Source of the DNA: Branchiostoma floridae
Taxonomy: Eukaryota > Chordata > Leptocardii > Amphioxiformes > Branchiostomatidae
Direction of reading: 5' to 3'
Length of the DNA stretch: 35,981 nt
Assembly: GCF_000003815.2 (NCBI RefSeq)
Contig: NC_049997.1
Span: forward strand, 222,539-258,519
Of this stretch, positions 26,901 through 35,981 are shown in pieces. Made by a program: the position numbers and the translations under genes. Under the pieces are notes generated by a model. It saw only the letters and a program-made list of their open reading frames with translations. It ran no database searches and was not told the DNA's origin. Position 1 is the stretch's first letter. Each line of letters starts with the position of its first letter.

Positions 26901-28582
26901 TTGCACCGGATTGTGAGAGTGACGGCGCCGAAAAGGGCGGCTATGCCAGCTATTGAACTAATGAGCTCAAGAATAGGTACGGGGGAACTAGGAACAGATT
27001 CCTGGGAAGTGGTTTGAGGAGTTGAACTTATTGTTGTTCTTGTTTTGCCTCTATCACCGGTTTGTGGTCTGTCTGAAGTTTTTTGAAAGGGTGAAACTAT
27101 TGTTGTTCTTGGTTTACTCTTTTTGTGTTCAGGGCCTGTTATTGAGCCAGCTGCTGTACCATTATAACACTTGTAAAATGTTACATGGAAATCTTCGTGG
27201 AAACTGCAGTTTTCTGTTTTTACTGGAGTTGTTGCAAGGAGTGAAATAAGTGTTGCTCTTTTCTTGTCTGCAGGACCTGTTGTTGAGCCAGCTGTTGTTG
27301 AGTCACACTGCCAGGCGTCCCCATTGGCATTGAAGTTTATGGTCAGGTTAGATGGCAACAAGTCAAAAGCTACAGGGGCAATAGCCCACGTCATGTTGTT
27401 AGTAAGGGCCAAACATTGGAGCTTGGGTAGATTTACAAATGTACAAGGCTGAATCATTGTTATATGGTTTTTGTTCAGGTACAAATCTTGTAGCTGGGGT
27501 AGATTTACAAATGTGCCTGCCTGAATCATTGTTATCTGGTTTTTGGACAGGTACAACTCTTGTAGCTGGGGTAGATTTACAAATGAACCTTCCTGAATCA
27601 TTGTTATCTGGTTGTCGGACAGCCACAACACTTGTAGCTGGGGTAGACTTACGAATACACACTTCCGAATCACTGTTATCTTGTTGGAGGACAGGGACAA
27701 CGTTCGTAACAGGGGCAGGTTTGCAAATGTACCTTCCTCTATCATTGATATCTGGTTGTCGTACATTTTAAGCTTCTGTAGCTGGGGCAGATTTCCAAAT
27801 GTACCTGCCTGAATCATTGTTATCTGGTTGTGGGACAGGAAAACCTTTTTGAGATGGATTAGATTTGCAAATGTACCTTCCTGAATCATTGTTATATTGT
27901 TCTCGGACAGCCACAACGTTCGTAACATGGGCAGGTTTCCAAATGTGCCTTCCTCAATCATTGTTATCTGGTTGCCCAACATGTGCAGCAATTTCAGCTG
28001 GGGTAGATTTCCTAATGTACCTTCCTGAATCATTATCTGGTTGCCGGACAGGGACAACTTACGTAACAGGGGCAGGTTGGCAAGTGCACCTGTCTGAATG
28101 GTTGTTATCTGATTGCGGGACAGGGACAACACTTGTAGCTGGGGTAGATTTACAAATGTACATGCCTGAACCATTCTTATCTGGTTGGTGTACAGGTCCA
28201 GCTCTTTTAGCTGGGGTAGATTTACAAATGTGCCTGCCTGAATCATTGTTATCTGGTTGTAGGACAAAGAAACCTCTTTAAGATGGGTTAGATTTGAAAA
28301 TGTACCTTCATGAATCATTGTTATATTGTTATTGGACAAGTACAACACCTGTAGTAGGACCAGATTTGAAAATGTACCAGGCTGAATCATTGTTATCTGG
28401 TTACGTTTCAAATCTAGCTTGGTGAGGGATATTGGGAGGTTCTGAGGGATGCTGGTGAGGCCCTGGTTGTTAAGGCATTTGCAGTGAAATGATGGTGCAC
28501 AGCCGCAGTTGGCTTCTGGCATGTTGGGCTCCTTCAGGATGATGATGAGGAACATCAGCAGGTGTCGCAGCTTTATTCTCAT
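26048..28582 (-). CDS. LRR transmembrane receptor with tandem NPxY/YEDV cytoplasmic modules
   Basis: Single 844-codon coding exon starting ATG at 28582 (A at -3; an AACTAG acceptor-like site lies 5 bases upstream). Residues 1-24 are a signal peptide. An LRRNT-like Cys cluster follows at 26-36, then 14 full 24-residue LRRs (about 52-385; consensus LxxLxLSxNQITMIQxGTF) and a degenerate fifteenth. The C-cap (WQC at 424-426, Cys 459, 472) is incomplete. A Ser/Thr-rich stalk (480-533) leads to one transmembrane helix (about 536-558) ending in CKRR. The cytoplasmic tail is three ~38-residue QYEDV modules, then 149-residue-type modules with NPMY, NPSY and SPLYKV. Ectodomain suggests ligand or pathogen recognition at the cell surface; NPxY motifs are known PTB/endocytic docking sites. 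LRR 6 lacks one residue (NQIMIQ). The natural stop is a point mutation relative to sister modules. Confidence 0.9.
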   Translation of the reverse strand: MRIKLRHLLMFLIIILKEPNMPEANCGCAPSFHCKCLNNQGLTSIPQNLPISLTKLDLKRNQITMIQPGTFSNLVLLQVLYLSNNNITMIHEGTFSNLTHLKEVSLSYNQITMIQAGTFVNLPQLKELDLYTNQIRMVQACTFVNLPQLQVLSLSRNQITTIQTGALANLPLLRKLSLSGNQIMIQEGTLGNLPQLKLLHMLGNQITMIEEGTFGNLPMLRTLWLSENNITMIQEGTFANLIHLKKVFLSHNQITMIQAGTFGNLPQLQKLKMYDNQISMIEEGTFANLPLLRTLSLSSNKITVIRKCVFVSLPQLQVLWLSDNQITMIQEGSFVNLPQLQELYLSKNQITMIQAGTFVNLPQLQDLYLNKNHITMIQPCTFVNLPKLQCLALTNNMTWAIAPVAFDLLPSNLTINFNANGDAWQCDSTTAGSTTGPADKKRATLISLLATTPVKTENCSFHEDFHVTFYKCYNGTAAGSITGPEHKKSKPRTTIVSPFQKTSDRPQTGDRGKTRTTISSTPQTTSQESVPSSPVPILELISSIAGIAALFGAVTLTIRCKRRTENAAPAAVVTSDDDHQYEDVDKLHNQTTQGQSQAINQSNTNTTAAIMTSDDDHQYEDVDRLRNQTRQSQSQAVIPSNPNKTAAVVALSFHDHQYEDVDKRHNQTIHTQSQANLLLQVLAALKPNPMYAGVGATPIDHTSTAITSGQGQTWQGQSQATTESNTNTVVVTEVSDNYQTGLGQSLAITETRNPSYGTGQIDSMQSPLYKVVGQAITQSNPNTTADVLTSDNNHQYEEVEKLHKQTRQAQSQANLQLLKLENLSHDEVLSAPKPNPMYGGVGAP

Positions 28583-28587
28583 GGTGT
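28583..28587 (-). promoter_or_regulatory. Probable 3' splice site in the LRR receptor 5' UTR
   Basis: A T-rich tract followed by TTAACTAG ends 5 bases before ATG. A matching donor candidate CCAG|GTATGT lies at 29155/29154, which would give a separate 5' UTR exon and a ~570 bp intron. Both sites look good, but pairing is inferred. Confidence 0.35.
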
Positions 28588-28694
28588 CTAGTTAAAATAT
28601 AAAACAATATAAAAGATTAAAACAATTAACTTTGTTACACACTTTATGTACTTCATAAAGAAATATTCTGATGGTGCGTTTAAATGTGCAAAAA

Positions 28695-28808
28695 TAGAAC
28701 ACTTTTGTTGAAGTCACTTCTACTAATGACACGTAAGCCCAAAACTGAATCTTACAAAATTCCCAGTGCCAGAATGGACTCTTCCAGTGTACCCCATGTG
28801 AATTTCAC
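28695..28808. repeat. Direct repeat, right copy flanking the LRR receptor
   Basis: Counterpart of 24110-24240, about 4.57 kb away and in the same orientation. It lies about 110 bp upstream of the receptor start, inside the proposed 5' UTR intron. Confidence 0.85.
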
Positions 28809-28827
28809 TAGACGAAAAGACCGAATA

Positions 28828-28905
28828 TGTAGACGGATGCTGACGGATTCCAATTCGCAACACCTGACGGATGCTGACGTATGCTGACAAATGCTGACGG
28901 ATCCC
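28828..28905. repeat. Short GGATGCTGAC direct repeats
   Basis: GGATGCTGAC or one-base variants (GTATGCTGAC, AAATGCTGAC) occur five times in about 75 bp, upstream of the LRR receptor. Confidence 0.75.
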
Positions 28906-29379
28906 AAAAACCATCACGGATGTGGAAATTCCTTAGAGTTGGACATCGCGAAGACTTTGATTTGTAATAGAAACAGATATTCGTAGAAGCAAGATTAGCC
29001 ACAGACTCCCATGTCAGCTTTACATAAAAGTCAAATTGTATCCACGTTTGATCCTATATTCTATTTGGAAGTATAAGAAGTCATGTGATATTGGCGGTTA
29101 AAGGATTCAACTTTCCCTTAACATAATTAGATAACAGGGACTCTCTGTACATACCTGGTATAACCCATTCTTGTTGCAATATTGTATCTGAATACATATC
29201 ATGTGGCAGACAGGATTCGGCCTCGATGACATTACCTCGTTTAGTTCTTCTCAGGACTGGTTTGGAATAAGATTATTCTGTGCATTCTATTCCATTTCAA
29301 ATCGTGTTAGCCTTTTATAAGAAAGTAATTGGGCACACATGATATTGTGATTTGTCAAATGTGCGGAAAATTCATTAAA

Positions 29380-29780
29380 GTGACTTTGTATCTGCAGAAA
29401 ATCCCGTTTTGGATTCTTTATGATCTTATCATACGAACAAATACCTAATAAACGACTTCGCATCCGCGGCAAATGCCGCATTGGGATTTCTTAGGATCCG
29501 ACCATGCCAAATATACGAGGAAAATCCTATAAAAACGACTTCGCATCCACGGCAAATTCCGTATTCGGATTCTTTAGGATCCGACCATGACAAATATACG
29601 AGGAAAATCCTATAAAAACTACTTCACATCCGCTGCAAAGGCCGTTTTGGGACCCGTTAATTCCAGGTATTCGAAGAAATCCTTTGAAAAACGACTTCGC
29701 ATCCGAGGGAAATACCGTTTGGGGATTCTTTGCGATCCGATCATTCCAGGTATTCGAAGAAATCCCTAAAAAAACGACAA
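29380..29780. repeat. Tandem repeat, ~73-83 bp unit, about 5 copies
   Basis: CGACTTCGCATCC or a variant marks units at 29453, 29536, 29619 and 29692, with a diverged unit before. Each has GATTCTTT-(A/G)-GATCCGA and an ATACGAGGAAAATCC or ATTCGAAGAAATCC end. The middle units are the most alike. Confidence 0.9.
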
Positions 29781-29803
29781 CCCAGTCCAAAGTTGGGTTA
29801 TAC

Positions 29804-29859
<56 letters not shown>
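29804..29859. repeat. (TA)n(GA)n compound microsatellite
   Basis: About 24 bases of TA followed directly by about 30 bases of GA, immediately after the tandem repeat. Confidence 0.97.
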
Positions 29860-29860
<1 letters not shown>

Positions 29861-29942
29861 TGTACATGCTGTCTTCAGGTGGGAGGTCATCGACCTTGAG
29901 GAAATAACAAAAAAAAAAATCCCCAAATATATCATTACCAAA

Positions 29943-31350
29943 ATTTAGGTCATATGGTTGTAAGACCAGGGAACAGAAGCCAAAAGCGTACGTTTTTGGT
30001 TAAACAATGGCCAGAAAATCCCAAAAATAAGCATTTTGTTGCCAAACGTGTTATTGAATCCATGTGCGCATATGCGCACTCCAATACCAAACGTCAGGTC
30101 ATTTGGTTGTAAAATGAGGGTACAGGAGCCAAAAATGTCCTTTTTTGGCAAAAAATGGCAAAAATTGCAAAATTAAGCATTTTGTTGTACTGTATGCCGA
30201 AACTGTTATTGGATCTTTGTGGGCATGCGTTCAAGGCACCTCTGTACCAAATTTCAGGTCATTCGGCTGTAATACCAGGGTACAGGGGGCCAGAATGTAC
30301 ATAAAAGTTGCTAAAAAACACGAATGAAATTATTTTAAAGGCAGATATGAAAAAAAAATGAAGAAAAAAAAAGCGTAAGGGTATTGGTCCACTCTACCCT
30401 TGTGCCGAATTTCAAGTCATTCGGTCCAGGAACGACGGAAATGATTTGATTTGAAGATTTGACGGGAGAAAGAAAGAAACATAACGAATACAATATATTT
30501 CACCATACCTATGGTATGGCTAAAATATAATAAGTTGGCTTTTTAATGACCAAAATGTACATTTTTGGTGAAAATGGTAAAAAAGCCCATGTTGAACATT
30601 TTTTAAGTGATGTACACCATTGGTGTGAATAGAACCATGTGCGCATACCGTACGCATCACCATGCCAAATTGCAAGTCATTTGGGATTAATAAAAATGCA
30701 TAGGAGCCAAAATATAAATTTCTTGTAAAAAAATGGGCATAAATCACAAAATAACTCATTTTAAAGTGATCTATGCAAAAAGTATTCCTGCCATTCTAGG
30801 AACATATGTCTAATACATTTTTATACCAACCTTCGGGTCCTTAGGTTTGAATATAAGGACAAATAAAAAAGTATCCCAAAATATACATTATAGTCCAAAA
30901 TGGCCGAAAACTCCAAAATAACTCAATTTCAATGTGACGTATGCAAAACGTGTTGATGGCGTCTTTATGTTAAATGTACGTATGTGCCGACTTTCAGATC
31001 ATTAGGTTGAAACCAGGGCACAGAGCCGTAATATATAGGTTTGCTCCAAAAGTAACCAAAAATTCCTAAATATAATGATTTCTTAGGCGCATATAAAAAA
31101 GTGAAAAAAGTTTAAGGTAGATGCTATCTCTATCTCCCTGTCAAATTCCAGCTCATTTGGCCCCCAGATAAAAAAAAAGGGTGAGTCAATTGGAAGATTT
31201 GGCCGGAGGAGTGACACGGCAATAGTTATATATTACAACCCATGCTGTTGTATGGATTTAAATATAAAAGACAATATATTTCAATCTATGTATGGATGAA
31301 ATATAAACACAATATATTACCATACCTGTGGTATGGCTGAAATATAATAA
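29943..31350. repeat. Old ~155 bp tandem repeat, about 8 units, with two hairpin-ended blocks
   Basis: The marker AGGTCATTTGGTTG (variants AAGTCATTCGG, GGTCCTTAGG, AGATCATTAGG) recurs at 29948, 30096, 30256, 30414, 30674, 30835, 30996 and 31150. Units share ACCAGGGTACAGGAGCC, AAAATG(G)C-AAAA and AAGCATTTTGTTG. Two sub-blocks end alike in a hairpin, CCATACC-TAT-GGTATGG (30503-30519) and CCATACC-TGT-GGTATGG (31320-31336), each followed by CT(A/G)AAATATAATAA. This suggests two tandem or nested copies of one element. No protein is encoded. Confidence 0.8.
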
Positions 31351-33200
31351 CAGATTTATGATTATCACAATACCTCTCACAGTAAACGATAACGTAAACG
31401 AACGATACAAGCAGATTAAAGAAAATCTATTATTATTATCTATATATTATAGGGCTAGTGAAGAGAGGTAGATATCGGAAAACTACAAAAACAACCAAAG
31501 AAAAACAATTGAAAACAAACTATGCAGAACAATAACACATACATAGCATAAAATATGCTATTCCTTCATTAACAGGCTAAATAACACCGATATTAATAAT
31601 ATACAAGGTCTTCTGATGAAGTCAGATTGTCAGTTTAGACCTTCTTCTTTTAAAAGTGTGTATAAAAAAAATAATGCTGTATGTATAGTTTGTGTTCCTA
31701 AGTTTGTCTGGCTTCTACTATGGTTCGTCTATTATGAAATAAAGTAATTTAATTCAATTCAAATATAAAAAGATAAATTTAAACCCGTACAAAATTGAAC
31801 CATTCGGCATGACATAACAATTATGATGCAAACATTTCTAAAAGAGCGCGGCAGACTTCTACCAAGAACCCAGATGAGTGCTCATTCGAAGGCAATATGT
31901 CATTATATGAACATTTCTTACAGAGTGCGGTTGTTGTTATTATGTATGTAAAATAAGTGCTCGCTGTACCTTACGAGCCATAGATTAGTCTTGCTGATAT
32001 GGTTATGTTGATTGCCTGAAGCTGGCAGTTTGAATATTAATGTTCAACATGGAGGTTGTTTACTTCTTTTTGTTTTTCACTGACATTTTAGTGACGCAGC
32101 TTGGACCAGATAAAAAATCCTTGGTTCTTAGAGTGTCCGGATGAAATAGAAGTAAACAAGAACCAGATTGTTATATATAGACCGGGAAACATTCGTCAGG
32201 AGCCAAAGTCAATATTCTAGGCTTGCTGGGTTTTCAAGCATTTCATTTTAGATATTAAGAGCATTAAAAAAATGGAACAATTAGGAAGCAAAAAACAGCA
32301 TTCACTTTTTGGGCGACGATATTGCGGTTCGTTCATATACTAGATAGCAAAAGCGGTTATTTTTTTCAACTTTGTAAAACATAAACAAATGCAGAGAAAT
32401 CAAATTGGTGTTACTGATCAAAAACGAAGACACTGAGGTGGTAAATGCTTTTCAGGAACATGCCCTTCTCCCAATTTTTATTTAAGTTCGTATAAAGTTC
32501 TCTTTCTAACGCTCGGGACCCGTCAAGGGATTGATCCTATGAATAGTTTCGTCGGTTTGAAAAATTATTTTGAAGTAGCGTTTCTGTTCATGTTACCAAA
32601 AAAAATTAATGCAGACATGATTCTTTTACCGCGACGTTTTGTCAGCTTCCAGCCGCTTTTATTAGGACATAATTAACCACTTTATATCAGACGATTTCTG
32701 AAAATATACTTACCTTACGTCTCCGAAAACTTACCTCTCAGGCTGGACAGAATGCCTTCAGTTGCCACTTTCTGGGTAAGGCTGTCATGAAGGGCTGTCC
32801 TGAGACTTCTTCTTGCAGTTGTGCCTCCTCCTAGATGCGAGCTCGGTGTCGTAGTTACGCAACGGAATGGAGAAAACAATGTTTAATTAGTCTACCTTAG
32901 GTGGGCGTGTTGATTGTCTGAAGCTGACGTCATGGTGGTTGGTACCTCAAATGTACAAAGGCGACATCTGCCGAGAGACCAGGAAACTGCAGAGCGTCTC
33001 ACAGAAGGGGGTAATACATGGTGGTGATGACGTCATCCGTATCGTTTTCAAACTCATCTTTTCTATCATTTTGGCGCGAGCAATCAATATTCTCTGGAAC
33101 CTTTCATTTTAATTGGCAGTACAGTGGAAATTTTGAAATTTGGTTTTAATACCGTAAAACACTTGGAAATTAACTCTTCTTCAACAGATTGTAAGCAAGT
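31351..33200. other. No supported gene; possible LINE tail
   Basis: AT-rich. AAATAAAGTAATTTAATTCA followed by ATTCAA near 31738-31760 looks like a non-LTR 3' end with a short tandem tail. Around 32720-32870 composition is more balanced, with GT/AG-like sites, but no coding frame can be defended. Confidence 0.35.
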
Positions 33201-33258
33201 GTGGTTATTTATGTCAATGGTACACGTAGACGTAGACTGGGACGTCGTTTTTAAATAA

Positions 33259-33350
33259 AGCTAAGGGTACAACCCGCCGTGCGTGCTTTTTGTCCGTACG
33301 CTTTTGGGGGGGGGGGGGGGGGGTAATATCCGCCACTTTTTTCTGAACAC
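33259..33350. mobile_element. Fragment of MITE family 1 (copy C)
   Basis: AGCTAAGGGTACAACCCGCC continues CGTGCGTGC, the left terminus of copies A and B. Similarity fades by the G run at 33306-33323 and the right terminus is not found. Confidence 0.65.
33306..33323. repeat. Poly-G run (18 G)
   Basis: Eighteen consecutive G on the + strand, able to form G-quadruplex structures; length may be unreliable in sequencing. Confidence 0.95.
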
Positions 33351-33699
33351 TTGGGGAAGGAATGTCAAGAGCAGGGAGGTAGTGCGTCTCAGCGCACGTC
33401 ACACGCACGGTTGCGCAAGGTGTACGTATGTGGCTTGCACTGCCTGGCCATGAACCGGTTGCGTGCATAGTTTGTTGCGCAAGTGGTGAGTTGCACGTTA
33501 TCGCATACAGGCCCTACTACATGCACTACAAAATGCCTTTTTTTTATTTCTTGTATTTATAACAAAAAAAATCTGATATTTCAGCAAGAATATTATCCTA
33601 TATACAAGAATCCCTGTTTTGTGAAAATTCAAGAAACCCATATTGTTCTTGTGCTAAGATTGTGATAACTTTTTTTCTTACCACTATTGGACCAAAGTG

Positions 33700-34020
33700 T
33701 CTAGAATAGTGTTCTTATGGTAAGAATCTATTTCTAACACTTGCTTGCTGAGGAATGAATTTCCTACAACTAGAATAAGATTTTGGTGCCAAGATTGAGA
33801 TTCGTGTAGCAGAAATACCTTTCTGTCTCCATCATTAAATTTCCTACACCAAGAAGGGCTTTCTTGCACGAATATTAAGATTATCGTACCAGAAACACCA
33901 TTATGTCTCCAAGATTCAATTTCTAACACAAATAATGGCTTTCCTGCCATAAGATTAAGATTCTTGTACCAGAAATATCTTTCACTCTCCAATACTAAAC
34001 TTCTTGCAAACTCAAACCTA
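33700..34020. repeat. 80-bp tandem repeat, 3-4 diverged copies
   Basis: GAGATTCGTGTAGCAG (33797), AAGATTATCGTACCAG (33877) and AAGATTCTTGTACCAG (33957) are 80 bp apart; each unit also has AxTTTCxxACACxAAxAAxGGC. A 102-codon - strand frame across it exists only because the repeat lacks stops. Confidence 0.85.
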
Positions 34021-34678
34021 GAAACAGTTTCTTAAACTAAGATTGTCATTCTGATATCAAGGATACAAACAAATCACATGTAAACAGTTATGTAAATACA
34101 CGCTAATCATATTTATTATCATCAATATGTTTCATACAAGTTTTGTCATGTTTTCCTCTAACACCATTCCTTATCAAAGATTACAAAAATGAATCATTAT
34201 GATCGTAACTACACATGCTTGTCGACATGTAGTACTGCATAGGCAAATAATTGTCCTTCTAAAACCATTAGAGCTACTGTACAATGTTGCCTTTATTGTA
34301 ATTATAATTGATGACTTGCAAGTTATAATAGCATATTGTTAAATAATGAAAATTTTATTCTTGCGACATTAGGTAGCCATGTTAAGTTGAACATTACCAG
34401 GCATAAATCATGCAAATATTTCACATCAGTTATGAGAAGATGCTGCAATAGCTCTCTTTGCCAAGACGTTTATACATTAAGCATATTGTTATTTGCCTAG
34501 AGAAGACGAAATAACTAATGAAAATGAGGACCTTTTTAATATCAATAAGAAACATTTAAAAAAAAAGGTCACTTTTTGTCAGCAATTACTTACATATAGA
34601 AAACGATTAGTAAAACATAATCTAACACATATGTCAATCGTCTTCATCTGCTGCTGATACCCCTTACATCAACAAACG

Positions 34679-34692
34679 GTTGCCATGGCAAC
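34679..34692. promoter_or_regulatory. RFX X-box, perfect palindrome
   Basis: GTTGCCATGGCAAC is the ideal symmetrical X-box bound by RFX factors. It lies about 90 bp upstream of the TATA box at 34782, a usual distance for a proximal promoter element. X-boxes are common in promoters of ciliary genes. Confidence 0.65.
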
Positions 34693-34781
34693 ACGAAAAA
34701 AAACTCTGATGCCGGCCTCTTGGTCATGTTGGATTTCGCGGGGTCATGGCACCAGAACGAGGCCGCAGTTGGCCATTCTAC

Positions 34782-34787
34782 TATAAA
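34782..34787 (+). promoter_or_regulatory. TATA box of a rightward gene
   Basis: CTATAAAGGC in a locally GC-richer stretch, followed about 30 bp later by a plausible start region (GCAGTCATAAGC) and a candidate first exon. Confidence 0.55.
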
Positions 34788-34811
34788 GGCTGTATTGCAG
34801 TCATAAGCACA

Positions 34812-34851
34812 CTATCTTCGGGAATGCATTTTGCCCCTCTAAGGTGAGAAT
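34812..34851 (+). other. Candidate first exon with splice donor
   Basis: From about 30 bp after the TATA box to a CTCTAAG|GTGAGA donor. It contains an ATG (GGGAATGCATTTTGCC). The next good acceptor is CTCTTTACAG near 35582-35591; joined there, the ATG frame stops after about 20 codons, so the exon is more likely 5' UTR or leads to an exon outside the window. The product is unknown. Confidence 0.4.
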
Positions 34852-35093
34852 ATGTGCCTGCTATCTGTAGGACATTTTTTTAAATATTTGCACTTGATTT
34901 TGTTGATATTTCTTATTCATTTTTCACAGTTTTTAACGAAAGAACTGAGAACAATTAATATGAGTTTTTATATCCGGTATGTGTGACTTGTGTCATCCTA
35001 GTTAGCATACCGGGGCTCCCATACTCGAGCTTTACAAACCAGAAGGGTGACAGCCTCGATATGTAAAGTATGATGACACTCAGGATAGAGGAA

Positions 35094-35122
35094 CCCCCCC
35101 CCCCCACACACACACACACACA
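35094..35122. repeat. Poly-C followed by (CA)n microsatellite
   Basis: Twelve C then about nine CA units. Confidence 0.95.
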
Positions 35123-35644
35123 TTACTTACATAACCCATTATGCCATTTTGAGATTAGTGTGGTGGAAAGTTAACACCTTTTCACAGATGTTGCCAAGAT
35201 CTGTTTATTAAACTACGTAAGTTCTATCGCCAATTTACTTCTGTAGTTCTTATTTTAAGTGGAATATACCCCTCAAAAGTAAAATGTTACAAAGGACAAA
35301 GTGATATACGTGTAACTTAAACTAAACTGGAGAACGTTATACATGTACTTGATAGATAATTGTACTCTATGTACATTACCAGTAAGCGTGCTTTGCATAA
35401 TGTTATCTTTTTCATATAACATAGTTTACTTAGACATAATTTAAGCTTACAATCTACAATTTGCTTTGATTATGACAAAGGCAATATTTCCACATGAGAG
35501 ATCATAATACCATTTGTGAACATCAAATCTCTACAAACAGGAAATTAATTTACAACGAATTTGAAAAAAAAATTACACTTTCTCTTTACAGGTTCGGGGA
35601 CCTTGCCAGTGTAGTCTGGTCTGGCCTTTACTAGGTGTGGTGTT

Positions 35645-35881
35645 AAGGTGCACTCTCACTGCACTTGCGTCGAGCTTGCGTCACTACGGGGTTCGAAAGA
35701 TACTGAACGAATTTCAGAGATAAAGAACGAATTTTCTTATATGTGTATTTTGTCGTCTTTTAATTGATACTTTTACGTATTACGCAATATCTGAATACGA
35801 AAAAATCCCAGAACATAACAAAACAGTGACGCAGTGAACGAACCACGCAAGCTTGACGCAAGTGCAGTGAGAGTGCACCTT
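35645..35881. mobile_element. MITE with long terminal inverted repeats (237 bp)
   Basis: The left end AAGGTGCACTCTCACTGCAC is exactly inverted at the right end; the arms stay paired for about 35 bp apart from one G/A difference, then share GCTTGCG. The centre is AT-rich and encodes nothing. A partial terminus (GCAAGTGCACCTTTT) appears again at about 35952. Confidence 0.9.
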
Positions 35882-35981
35882 TGGGGTCTACCGAAGCCTT
35901 GCCATGGGATCAGCGATGGATGGAGTATACCGGGCCAGGAGGGTAAATTGCAAGTGCACCTTTTGATCACATGTTCTGCAT

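Noticed and set aside
27022-28281. Several + strand frames of 60-138 codons
   Set aside because: Antisense shadows of the LRR array, open only because the 72-bp coding repeat lacks stops in that frame.
33684-33992. 102-codon - strand frame with repeating W-K-N-L pattern
   Set aside because: Explained by an 80-bp non-coding tandem repeat; the period is not a multiple of three.

Overview
The window looks like animal nuclear DNA, most likely from a cephalochordate (amphioxus). The reasons are genes split by GT-AG introns, a leucine-rich-repeat receptor with a repeat-built tyrosine-rich tail, a class A GPCR with large satellite-filled introns, and dense MITEs, SINE and LINE remnants. It is AT-rich and mostly non-coding, with one 100-base assembly gap (22809-22908). 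The species call is inference.

Layout. (1) 1-890: last exon of an SLC17 (sialin / vesicular transporter-like) gene on the + strand, with its poly(A) signal. (2) 1000-8250: no host gene recognised. There is an NRF1-type palindrome, a MITE family with one copy split by a second foldback element, and a 5'-truncated CR1-group LINE whose reverse transcriptase frame is still open. (3) 8263-16764, - strand: a complete five-exon class A GPCR gene. Its splice phases all agree and join to a frame of about 407-452 codons, depending on the start. Introns 1, 3 and 4 each hold a different minisatellite. The intron 1 array (57 bp, 21 units in register) is built from copies of the gene's own exon 1 end, covering the DRY motif and the 5' splice site. 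(4) 17-23.6 kb: a tRNA-derived SINE, two reverse transcriptase relics, a possible retroelement tail, a CCAAT cluster and the gap. (5) 24.1-29.2 kb, - strand: an LRR transmembrane receptor with 14 full LRRs and a cytoplasmic tail made of tandem modules carrying NPxY and YEDV motifs. The tail modules run on for about 1.7 kb past the present stop codon but carry stops and frameshifts. Copies of a ~100 bp segment flank the gene. (6) 29.3-34.0 kb: three old tandem-repeat fields and microsatellites, no gene recognised. (7) 34.6-35.9 kb, + strand: a likely promoter with a perfect RFX X-box and a TATA box, a first exon with a good splice donor, then a 237-bp MITE.

The genes look like unrelated neighbours (transporter, GPCR, innate-type receptor, unknown promoter). 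The shared theme is repeat turnover inside genes: the GPCR splice-site minisatellite and the LRR receptor tail are both cases where tandem duplication acts on gene sequence.
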